A stretch of DNA of 6,076 nucleotides from Piscirickettsiaceae bacterium (GTDB lineage: Bacteria; Pseudomonadota; Gammaproteobacteria; Nitrosococcales; Methylophagaceae). The stretch lies in the NCBI GenBank assembly GCA_030627065.1, contig DAOUSV010000102.1, positions 1 through 6,076 of the forward strand, given 5' to 3'. Shown here piece after piece: positions 1-4,992 of this stretch. Position numbers and translations under genes: made by a program. The first letter of the stretch is position 1, and each line of letters begins with the position of its first letter. The notes below the pieces were generated by a model. That model worked only from the letters and a program-made list of their open reading frames with translations, ran no database searches and had not been told where the DNA came from.

Positions 1-786
1 ATCGTAAGCATTCACTTTTTTGATCACTGTACCAGAGATAAAAAGCATCACCAATGAAAACAAAATAACATTACTAATTAACGACGATTGAGTCAGCATA
101 TCAGCCTGAGGTAAGCTAGAAAAATACGATAGAATCCCAATAACTAACGCGGTAAAGCCACCAAGATAGGCCATAATAACTTTATCGAATAAATTGATTT
201 TTTGCACTCTCGCTACGGTAAGTAAACCAATTAAAGTCGAAGCATAAGTTGCAAGCAATATCGGTATAAATACATCTGTTGGGTTTTCAGCCCCCATTTG
301 TGCTCGATAGGTGAATATGGTGACAGGGAATAAGGTCACAGCTGATGTGTTGATAACTAAGAATAATATCTGAGCATTGCTTGCGGTGTCTTTAAATGGA
401 TTGAGCTTTTGTAACTCTTTCATTGCTTTAATGCCCAATGGTGTGGCAGCATTATCCAGCCCTAAAGCATTGGCTGATATATTCATCACCATAGCACCAA
501 GTGCAGGGTGATTTTTAGGCACTTCTGGCATCAGCTTGGCAAAGAGTGGCGTTAAACCGCGCGTCAGTAAATCAATAAATCCACTGCGCTCACCAATACG
601 CATAATACCTAACCACAACGCCAAAATCCCTGTAAGCCCTAGCGATATTTCAAATGCAGTTTTAGATAAGCTAAACATTGCCGTCATCAACTGACTGAAT
701 ATTTCAGTATCACCTAAAACCAAGAGCTTGATTAAAGCGACAATAAAGGCGCTGGTGAAAAAGAAGATCCAGATAAAATTTAGCAT
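1..786 (-). CDS. SpmA-like nucleoside-recognition (Gate) domain membrane protein, partial (3' end outside window)
   Basis: The frame is open from an ATG at 786-784 to the left edge, giving the first 262 residues; the C-terminus is missing. The product is a polytopic inner-membrane protein. Hydrophobic stretches lie near residues 2-24, 50-63, 145-160, 174-189, 200-216 and 229-252. The most telling segment, about residues 99-130, reads MNISANALGLDNAATPLGIK and then AMKELQKLNP, the signature of SpmA-like proteins of the Gate family. In non-sporulating gammaproteobacteria, proteins of this kind are often SpmA-SpmB fusions of roughly 400 residues, so about a third is probably cut off. The substrate is unknown; the 'nucleoside recognition' label comes from similarity to nucleoside transporters and is not proof of function. 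The start is fixed by a TAG stop four codons upstream in frame. No good Shine-Dalgarno sequence precedes it. It lies 87 bases beyond the end of the helicase gene on the same strand, with a terminator between, so it is probably a separate unit. Confidence 0.85.
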   Translation of the reverse strand, partial: MLNFIWIFFFTSAFIVALIKLLVLGDTEIFSQLMTAMFSLSKTAFEISLGLTGILALWLGIMRIGERSGFIDLLTRGLTPLFAKLMPEVPKNHPALGAMVMNISANALGLDNAATPLGIKAMKELQKLNPFKDTASNAQILFLVINTSAVTLFPVTIFTYRAQMGAENPTDVFIPILLATYASTLIGLLTVARVQKINLFDKVIMAYLGGFTALVIGILSYFSSLPQADMLTQSSLISNVILFSLVMLFISGTVIKKVNAYD

Positions 787-841
787 ATGTCTATTCTACA
801 TACTGTGAAAGATACTTATCGTGTAAATATCTTAAAGACAT

Positions 842-866
842 AAAAAAGCCCCCTAAAAAGGAGGCT
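842..866 (-). terminator. Rho-independent terminator of deaD
   Basis: On the minus strand, AGCCTCC (866-860) can pair with GGGGGCT (853-847), one pair being G-U, around a six-base loop. The stem is followed directly by a run of five further T residues (846-842). It begins seven bases after the helicase stop codon. This is a textbook intrinsic terminator and should separate the helicase transcript from the membrane-protein gene downstream. Confidence 0.88.
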
Positions 867-873
867 AGTTCAT

Positions 874-2685
874 TTAGTCGTTGTTACCGCGGCGGGGACG
901 ACGAGATGCATCACGATCTCTACTGCGTGGTTTACCTGAACGTCTAGGTTTACGACGAGAATTATCGTCTGACGGTTGGGCTGAAGCATCATTGCTATTA
1001 ACAATACTGATTTCGAGTTGCTTATTACACACCCACACTTTACGTAGCTGCTGGAATAAATCTTTTGGCATACCTTCTGGCAAATCAAGGGTACTGTAAT
1101 CATCCTGCAGACTGATTCGGCCAATGTCTTTGCTATCGATACCGGCTTCATTTGCAATCGCACCGACAATGTTTTTAACTTCAACACCGTGTGACCTTCC
1201 CACTTCGATACGGTAGCTTTGCATACCGTCTTCACTACGGTGCGGCTTGTCTTGATTGCCGCGACGCGGTGAACGTTCACGACTTGGACGATCGCTTCGG
1301 TTTGAATTATCTCGGCGACTACCTTGTTCGCGTTCAGCTCTAGGCGGACGAACATGAACAACCGGTTTCAGAGGGCGTGTTTTTTGAACTAAGTAGGTTA
1401 ATGCTGCCGCAACTTCTAAAGGATCAGCATCATGAGATTCTTGGTACTTAGCCATTACTTCTTGGAAGAAGCTTAAATCTTGAGACTCAATGGTTTCGCT
1501 TAACATTTGAGTAAACTGCATAACACGACGATCAGCAATATCCTCTGTGCTTGGCAATTGCATTTTTTCAATCGGTTGTCGTGTTGCCTTCTCAATAGCA
1601 AACAACATGCGTTTTTCACGAGGAGAAACAAATAAGATTGCAGTACCAGTACGACCAGCACGACCAGTACGACCAATACGATGAACATAAGACTCTGTAT
1701 CGTAAGGAATGTCATAGTTAATAACATGACTTATGCGTTCAATATCTAAACCACGTGCCGCAACATCAGTGGCGACTAAGATATCTAGCTGACCTTTTTT
1801 CATCCGTTGAATTGCTTTTTCACGAGCTGCTTGGTTCATATCACCATTAAGTGGTGAGCTTGAATAACCGCGTGCTTCTAGCTTTTCAGCTAATTCAGCA
1901 GTGGCATTTTTAGTACGAACAAAGATAATCATGGCATCAAATTCTTCAACTTCAAGAATACGAGTCAAGGCTTCTAGTTTATGCATACCTGTTACTTGCC
2001 AGTAACGTTGGTCGATAGTATCCATCGTTGTTGTTTTCGATTTAATACGAATTTCAACTGGATCTTTCAAATAACGTGTAGCAACACGATGGATAGGGCC
2101 GGGCATTGTTGCTGAGAACAAGGCTACTTGGCGATTATCAGGTGTTTCTTTTAATATTGTTTCAACATCATCAATAAAGCCCATACGTAACATTTCATCA
2201 GCTTCATCTAAAACAAGAGACTTTAAATCACCTAGCTTTAATGTTTTACGACGAATATGATCAAGAATACGACCTGGTGTACCAACAATAACTTGTGGGT
2301 TACGTTGCATTTGGCGAAGTTGAATTCCCATGCTTTGGCCACCATAAACAGGCAATACATGTAGGCCTTTCATATATTTTGCATAGCTTTGAATCGCTTC
2401 TGCAACTTGAATGGCTAATTCACGTGTTGGTGCTAACACAAGCATTTGAGGTGTTTTAGCGTTTACATCAATACGACTTAATAGTGGTAATGAGAAAGCT
2501 GCGGTTTTACCCGTACCTGTTTGCGCTTGTCCAAGAAGATCGCGACCTTCAAGTAGTGGAGCAATACTTTGTGCTTGGATTGGAGATGGAGTTTCATACC
2601 CAGCTTGATTAACTGCTTTAAGAACGGCGTCTGATAAGCCTAATTCTGAAAAGGGTAAAACGGGTGTTTGTTCTGTGTCTGACAT
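874..2685 (-). CDS. deaD: DEAD-box ATP-dependent RNA helicase DeaD/CsdA
   Basis: This 603-residue cytoplasmic helicase unwinds RNA duplexes using ATP. In E. coli, CsdA acts in 50S ribosome assembly, translation and mRNA decay at low temperature. All core motifs are present: Q motif with F12 and Q37, motif I AQTGTGKT (54-61), Ia PTREL (86-90), GG (115-116), TPGR (136-139), DEAD (160-163), SAT (191-193), motif IV IIFVRT (253-258), motif V ending ARGLD (310-314) and motif VI HRIGRTGR (335-342). After a helical dimerisation region (about 375-440) and an Arg/Ser-rich spacer (447-485) comes the DbpA/CsdA-type RNA-binding fold (about 490-562, YRIEVGR to VWVCNKQLEI). A basic Arg-rich tail follows (576-600). 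This layout marks it as CsdA rather than RhlB, RhlE or SrmB; E. coli CsdA has 629 residues. The ATG has an AGGCGA ribosome site (2695-2690). No core motif is damaged. Confidence 0.97.
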   Translation of the reverse strand: MSDTEQTPVLPFSELGLSDAVLKAVNQAGYETPSPIQAQSIAPLLEGRDLLGQAQTGTGKTAAFSLPLLSRIDVNAKTPQMLVLAPTRELAIQVAEAIQSYAKYMKGLHVLPVYGGQSMGIQLRQMQRNPQVIVGTPGRILDHIRRKTLKLGDLKSLVLDEADEMLRMGFIDDVETILKETPDNRQVALFSATMPGPIHRVATRYLKDPVEIRIKSKTTTMDTIDQRYWQVTGMHKLEALTRILEVEEFDAMIIFVRTKNATAELAEKLEARGYSSSPLNGDMNQAAREKAIQRMKKGQLDILVATDVAARGLDIERISHVINYDIPYDTESYVHRIGRTGRAGRTGTAILFVSPREKRMLFAIEKATRQPIEKMQLPSTEDIADRRVMQFTQMLSETIESQDLSFFQEVMAKYQESHDADPLEVAAALTYLVQKTRPLKPVVHVRPPRAEREQGSRRDNSNRSDRPSRERSPRRGNQDKPHRSEDGMQSYRIEVGRSHGVEVKNIVGAIANEAGIDSKDIGRISLQDDYSTLDLPEGMPKDLFQQLRKVWVCNKQLEISIVNSNDASAQPSDDNSRRKPRRSGKPRSRDRDASRRPRRGNND

Positions 2686-2702
2686 GAATTCGCCTGTGAA
2701 AG

Positions 2703-2724
2703 TCAGTTTTTAAAGTAAAACTGA
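2703..2724 (-). promoter_or_regulatory. Hairpin in the 5' leader of deaD
   Basis: A perfect eight-base inverted repeat, TCAGTTTT and AAAACTGA, surrounds a six-base loop. It lies 17 bases upstream of the deaD start codon and 7 bases before the AGGCGA ribosome site. If transcription starts just downstream of the TATAAT at 2755-2750, the hairpin falls within a leader of about 55-60 bases. The inverted repeat is visible in the sequence; a regulatory role is inferred. A terminator role is unlikely because the stem is A/U-rich and no T run follows it. Confidence 0.45.
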
Positions 2725-2749
2725 GAGGGAGTGGATAATTAATCGAATG

Positions 2750-2778
2750 ATTATACGCGAATTCAATAATAAAATATA
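2750..2778 (-). promoter_or_regulatory. Probable sigma-70 promoter of deaD
   Basis: A perfect -10 hexamer TATAAT lies at 2755-2750 on the minus strand, 64 bases before the deaD start codon. With 17-base spacing the -35 would be TATATT (2778-2773), a poor match to TTGACA, and there is no TGn extension. The -10 therefore carries the call. The predicted transcript start is near 2743. Confidence 0.55.
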
Positions 2779-2873
2779 GTTAAATCAGTCTGTTAAATGT
2801 TAGATGGATAAAGTTTACTTATAAAACTATGAGTGGTGGTGAAAATAAGGCAGAATTGAACTGAATTGTAGCT

Positions 2874-2879
2874 AAGGAG
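2874..2879 (+). promoter_or_regulatory. Ribosome binding site that fixes the GTG start of the formate channel gene
   Basis: A consensus AAGGAG lies seven bases upstream of GTG at 2887-2889. This spacing, together with the match of the following residues to FocA N-termini, supports GTG rather than a later ATG as the start. Confidence 0.85.
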
Positions 2880-2886
2880 TTAACAC

Positions 2887-3717
2887 GTGAATCATTTTTC
2901 AGTTGATGCTTATTCCCCAAAAGAGATTGCCGCCAGAATTGAAAATGTTGGTATTAGTAAAAGTACAAGCGATCCTATTCGGGTATTTGCATTAGCAATC
3001 CTAGCTGGTGCTTTCATTGCATTTGGAGCGATATTTTTTACTTTAGTAACGCATGATACAACAGGTGTTTCAGTTGGTATTCTGCGTCTCTTGGGCGGGC
3101 TGGTTTTTTGTCTTGGTTTAGTTCTAGTGGTTATAGCGGGAGCCGAACTATTTACAGGAAACAATCTAATTGTTATGGCATATGTTGATGGTAAAGTTAG
3201 CTTAAAACAGTTGCTAATGAATTGGCTGATTGTTTTCATGGGCAATTTTGTGGGTGCATTAGGAATTTTGGTCTTAATTTATTTCAGTGGTCATTGGCAA
3301 ATTAATGGCGGTGAAGTTGGCGTGAAAGTGTTGGCGATAGCAAATGCAAAGGTGAATATGACTTGGATGGAAGCATTTACTCGCGGGATGTTATGTAATA
3401 TTTTAGTGTGCATGGCGATATGGTTATGCTTTGCAGGGCGAACTGTCGTGGATAAAGTATTGGCTATTTTATTTCCAATTACAGCATTTGTAGCGATGGG
3501 CTTTGAACATTCCGTTGCCAATATGTATTTTATTCCTGCAGGACTATTAGCTAAAACCCAACCGGAATTAATGCAGTTGGCAGGCAATATTAATTTAGAC
3601 AATTTAACAATATACGCTTTCTTGGTTGATAATTTATTACCCGTAACCTTAGGTAATATTATAGGTGGCAGCGTGTTTGTTGCTTTGTTTTATTGGTTTA
3701 TTTATTTGCGTGATTAA
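2887..3717 (+). CDS. focA: FocA-like formate/nitrite (FNT) family channel
   Basis: This 276-residue inner-membrane protein belongs to the FNT family, pentameric channels that move formate, nitrite or related small anions. Six hydrophobic segments can be placed at about 32-55, 63-85, 107-133, 165-183, 189-204 and 248-273. The family hallmarks are visible: ELFTGNN (87-93), with T90 at the place of FocA Thr91 in the gating loop, and GFEHSVANM (205-213), with H208 at the place of the pore His209 of E. coli FocA. NLLPVTLGNIIGG (249-261) and the end FIYLRD also match FocA. Overall it resembles FocA more than NirC, so formate is the likeliest substrate, but substrate cannot be proved from sequence. 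No pflB lies next to it, unlike the enteric focA-pflB arrangement; instead a dodecin gene follows after 13 bases, presumably on the same mRNA. Translation starts at GTG behind a strong AAGGAG. Confidence 0.93.
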   Translation: MNHFSVDAYSPKEIAARIENVGISKSTSDPIRVFALAILAGAFIAFGAIFFTLVTHDTTGVSVGILRLLGGLVFCLGLVLVVIAGAELFTGNNLIVMAYVDGKVSLKQLLMNWLIVFMGNFVGALGILVLIYFSGHWQINGGEVGVKVLAIANAKVNMTWMEAFTRGMLCNILVCMAIWLCFAGRTVVDKVLAILFPITAFVAMGFEHSVANMYFIPAGLLAKTQPELMQLAGNINLDNLTIYAFLVDNLLPVTLGNIIGGSVFVALFYWFIYLRD

Positions 3718-3730
3718 GGGAGAGAAAATA

Positions 3731-3940
3731 ATGACTGAACATACATATAAACATATTGAATTAACAGGTAGCTCGGCGGAGAGCTCAGATCAAGCAGTTA
3801 AAAATGCAATTGCTAAGGCATCTGAAACAATTAAACATTTGCATTGGTTTAATGTGGTTGATTCGCGTGGCTATATTGAAGATGGCGGCGTTAAATACTG
3901 GCAGGTAACGATTAAAGTAGGTTTTAGAATTGAAGATTAA
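3731..3940 (+). CDS. Dodecin, flavin/CoA-binding storage protein
   Basis: This 69-residue cytoplasmic protein matches the dodecin family along its whole length. Dodecins form hollow 12-subunit spheres that bind flavins, and in bacteria often FMN and coenzyme A, thought to buffer or protect these cofactors. Diagnostic features are KHIELTGSS at the N-terminus, the helix around residues 20-35, HWFNVVDSRGYIEDG (38-52) and the closing strand YWQVTIKVGFRIED (56-69). W39 corresponds to the tryptophan that stacks on the flavin isoalloxazine ring, Q58 to the flavin-contacting glutamine, and R46 to an arginine near the flavin in bacterial members. The frame is open upstream to an ATG at 3665, but that would overlap the channel gene; the ATG at 3731 has GGGAG (3718-3722) eight bases before it and gives the standard dodecin length. 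It is almost certainly co-transcribed with the channel gene. Confidence 0.94.
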   Translation: MTEHTYKHIELTGSSAESSDQAVKNAIAKASETIKHLHWFNVVDSRGYIEDGGVKYWQVTIKVGFRIED

Positions 3941-3952
3941 CCGGTCTTAAAA

Positions 3953-3976
3953 CCTTCTCCCCGAGCGGGGAGAAGG
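3953..3976. terminator. Strong hairpin between converging operons, probable bidirectional terminator
   Basis: A perfect ten-base stem, CCTTCTCCCC and GGGGAGAAGG, closes a GAGC loop, 12 bases after the dodecin stop and 11 bases after the ASCH stop. On the minus strand it is followed by TTTT, so it is a good intrinsic terminator for the SYLF-ASCH transcript. On the plus strand the stem is followed by GGAATTAC rather than a T run, so termination of the channel-dodecin transcript would be weaker or depend on stem strength alone. Confidence 0.8.
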
Positions 3977-3987
3977 GGAATTACTGT

Positions 3988-4323
3988 TTAGGCTGACTTC
4001 TCAAAAGAATGCACCCAGACTTTATGGCTATCATTCCATTTCATGCCTTTATGCATGCGAAGGATAAGCCCTTTATACATTTCCATGCTTGGGTAACCTT
4101 CAGCTTGAGCATCGGCATCAGTCATATCGCCTAATGTTTTTTGCTCTAAACTGGTGACAGTGAATTCAACACCTTCAAGTTCAAATGTTTCACCGGGGTA
4201 GGCATAAACACCATCACGGCGTTGTTGTGTTTTTTTGCCAGCTAATGCGGCTTCAACTAATTTTTCATGTGTGACTAAACGATCAATCTCACACGACTTT
4301 TCTGGATAATTTGTTTCTGTCAT
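3988..4323 (-). CDS. ASCH-domain protein, putative RNA-binding or RNA-modifying
   Basis: This 111-residue protein, with no signal peptide or membrane segment, looks like a stand-alone ASCH domain, a beta-barrel related to PUA domains. Matching features are AALAGKKTQQRR (25-36), which aligns with the family's GxKTxTxR stretch, then the strand FELEGVEFTVTSLEQ (47-61), GDMTDADAQAEGYPSMEMYK (65-84) and the final strand VWVHSFE (102-108). In the ASCH enzyme YqfB, an N4-acetylcytidine amidohydrolase, the corresponding lysine and threonine are catalytic; K32 and T33 are the likely equivalents, but overall similarity to YqfB is low and the same activity should not be assumed. The start codon lies one base after the stop of the upstream SYLF gene, with no Shine-Dalgarno sequence, pointing to translational coupling. 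The transcript probably ends at the hairpin 3953-3976. Confidence 0.85.
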   Translation of the reverse strand: MTETNYPEKSCEIDRLVTHEKLVEAALAGKKTQQRRDGVYAYPGETFELEGVEFTVTSLEQKTLGDMTDADAQAEGYPSMEMYKGLILRMHKGMKWNDSHKVWVHSFEKSA

Positions 4324-4324
4324 T

Positions 4325-4885
4325 TTATTTCACTATTTTAGTAAATTTAGACCCTTCTAAGGTCAAGTTAAACATCAGTCCTTTATTGCTAAAGACAAAA
4401 CCGATGATTGGATCTTTAATATCAAGCGTATTAATGTCTTCGCCTACACCCCATTCGATAAGGGCAACAGAGCCATCAACACCGGCTTTCCAACCCTCAC
4501 TTGATCTGAATTGTTTCAGTGCATTATTAGTCATAAATACCAAGACGACTGATTTGGATTGTGCGCCTAATTGAAAGCCGATAGAAGCGGCAGCAGTGCT
4601 GTAATAAGACGTGGTTTTACCGCCTATTTTCAATGCGCCTTCACCGTATTCACCACCAATACCGAAGCCAACTTTAATAATGCTGGGAAAGACTAATACA
4701 CCTTTAGCTCTCTTTAAAAACTCAGAGCCGCCAGGTATTTCTTTCTTAAAACGTTTGAGGGTTTCTGATACGCCGATATTAATTTCAGTGGCTGATGCCG
4801 CATTAACAATAGGGCTAAAAGACAGGCTAAAGCTGGTTAATGCAATAGCTAAAAAAGCGAGTAATGATGTGCGTGTTAACGACAT
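4325..4885 (-). CDS. Exported SYLF/YSC84-domain lipid-binding protein
   Basis: This 186-residue protein has a clear Sec signal peptide: basic N-terminus (R5), hydrophobic core about 8-24, and a probable cleavage site after VNA (residue 29). No lipobox cysteine is present, so it should be soluble in the periplasm rather than a lipoprotein. The rest is one SYLF domain: AKGVLVFPSIIKVGFGIGGE (60-79), YYSTAAASIGFQLGAQ (94-109), SVVLVFMTNNALKQF (112-126), GWKAGVDGSVAL (131-142) and IIGFVFSNKGLMFNLTLEG (160-178). The fold is known from eukaryotic SH3YL1 and Ysc84, where it binds phosphoinositides; the bacterial role is unclear. The ATG has GAGGAA (4897-4892) six bases upstream. It is first in an operon with the ASCH gene. 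A start upstream of 4885 is not needed, as the signal peptide is complete. Confidence 0.92.
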   Translation of the reverse strand: MSLTRTSLLAFLAIALTSFSLSFSPIVNAASATEINIGVSETLKRFKKEIPGGSEFLKRAKGVLVFPSIIKVGFGIGGEYGEGALKIGGKTTSYYSTAAASIGFQLGAQSKSVVLVFMTNNALKQFRSSEGWKAGVDGSVALIEWGVGEDINTLDIKDPIIGFVFSNKGLMFNLTLEGSKFTKIVK

Positions 4886-4992
4886 AATAAGTTCCTCATT
4901 TGATGAGTGAGTTACGTTAGCATGAAGTAACGGTAGATGAAAGGCTAAGTGTTGAACAATGAGCCAGACATCACATCCGGCTCATTTTTGAT
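4886..4992 (-). other. Leader/promoter region of the SYLF-ASCH operon
   Basis: The 107-base gap between the ABC-F stop and the SYLF start holds the hairpin at 4958-4986, then an imperfect promoter-like stretch. TAACGT (about 4919-4914) has TG one base upstream, giving an extended -10 feel, but no -35 better than TTTCAT lies 17 bases away. A five-base inverted repeat, GTTAC and GTAAC (about 4911-4931), overlaps it and could be an operator; this is weak. No small gene was seen. Confidence 0.35.
4958..4986. terminator. Hairpin downstream of the ABC-F gene, likely its terminator
   Basis: AATGAGCC (4958-4965) pairs perfectly with GGCTCATT (4979-4986). After one mismatch, two further pairs extend the stem inward, leaving a seven-base loop. 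It begins seven bases after the ABC-F stop codon, which suits a terminator for that gene. On the minus strand, however, the bases after the stem are GTTCAAC, a poor T tract, whereas on the plus strand the stem runs into TTT (five T in a row counting its last two bases). Its direction is therefore uncertain. Confidence 0.6.

Larger units (their letters stand above)
2686..2886. other. Divergent intergenic region between deaD and the formate channel gene
   Basis: This AT-rich 201-base gap holds the outward-facing start signals of both neighbours. The deaD side has the -10 box and leader hairpin described separately. On the plus strand, TATAGT (2775-2780) and TATAAA (2820-2825) are possible -10 boxes for the channel gene, but neither has a convincing -35 at the right distance. 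No FNR-type site (TTGAT, four bases, ATCAA) was found, although such a site often controls focA genes. No small gene was seen. Confidence 0.5.

Noticed and set aside
787..841. Possible promoter of the SpmA-like gene (TTTACA near 819-814 on the minus strand)
   Set aside because: No acceptable -10 box lies 16-18 bases downstream; TAGAAT occurs but is only six bases from the start codon and has no -35, so no promoter is called.
870..1361. Open frame on the minus strand overlapping the 3' part of deaD
   Set aside because: It is out of frame with a clearly conserved helicase domain and its translation resembles no protein family; it is a shadow of the Arg-rich coding region.
1640..1690. Tandem-looking repetition of 'cagtacgac' and 'cagcacgac' units
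   Set aside because: It lies within deaD and encodes the Arg/Gly-rich motif VI (HRIGRTGRAGRTG); the repetition follows from repeated Gly-Arg-Thr codons, not a DNA repeat element.
2686..2764. Inverted pair GAATTCGC (2686-2693) and GCGAATTC (2757-2764) flanking the deaD leader
   Set aside because: One copy abuts the start codon and overlaps the ribosome site, while the other lies upstream of the -10 box and so outside the predicted RNA; each contains the self-palindrome GAATTC, so chance is the simplest explanation.
2910..3602. Two minus-strand open frames (2910-3245 and 3291-3602) antisense to the formate channel gene
   Set aside because: Both are opposite a gene with clear family motifs, have no ribosome sites that I can see, and their translations match nothing.
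3665..3730. Longer dodecin with 22 extra N-terminal residues
   Set aside because: It would overlap the end of the channel gene, its extra residues are that gene's shadow, and the ATG at 3731 has a good ribosome site and gives the normal dodecin length.
4311..4910. Plus-strand open frames (4311-4574 and 4611-4910) antisense to the SYLF gene
   Set aside because: The opposite strand carries a complete signal peptide and SYLF domain; the plus-strand translations look like antisense shadows.
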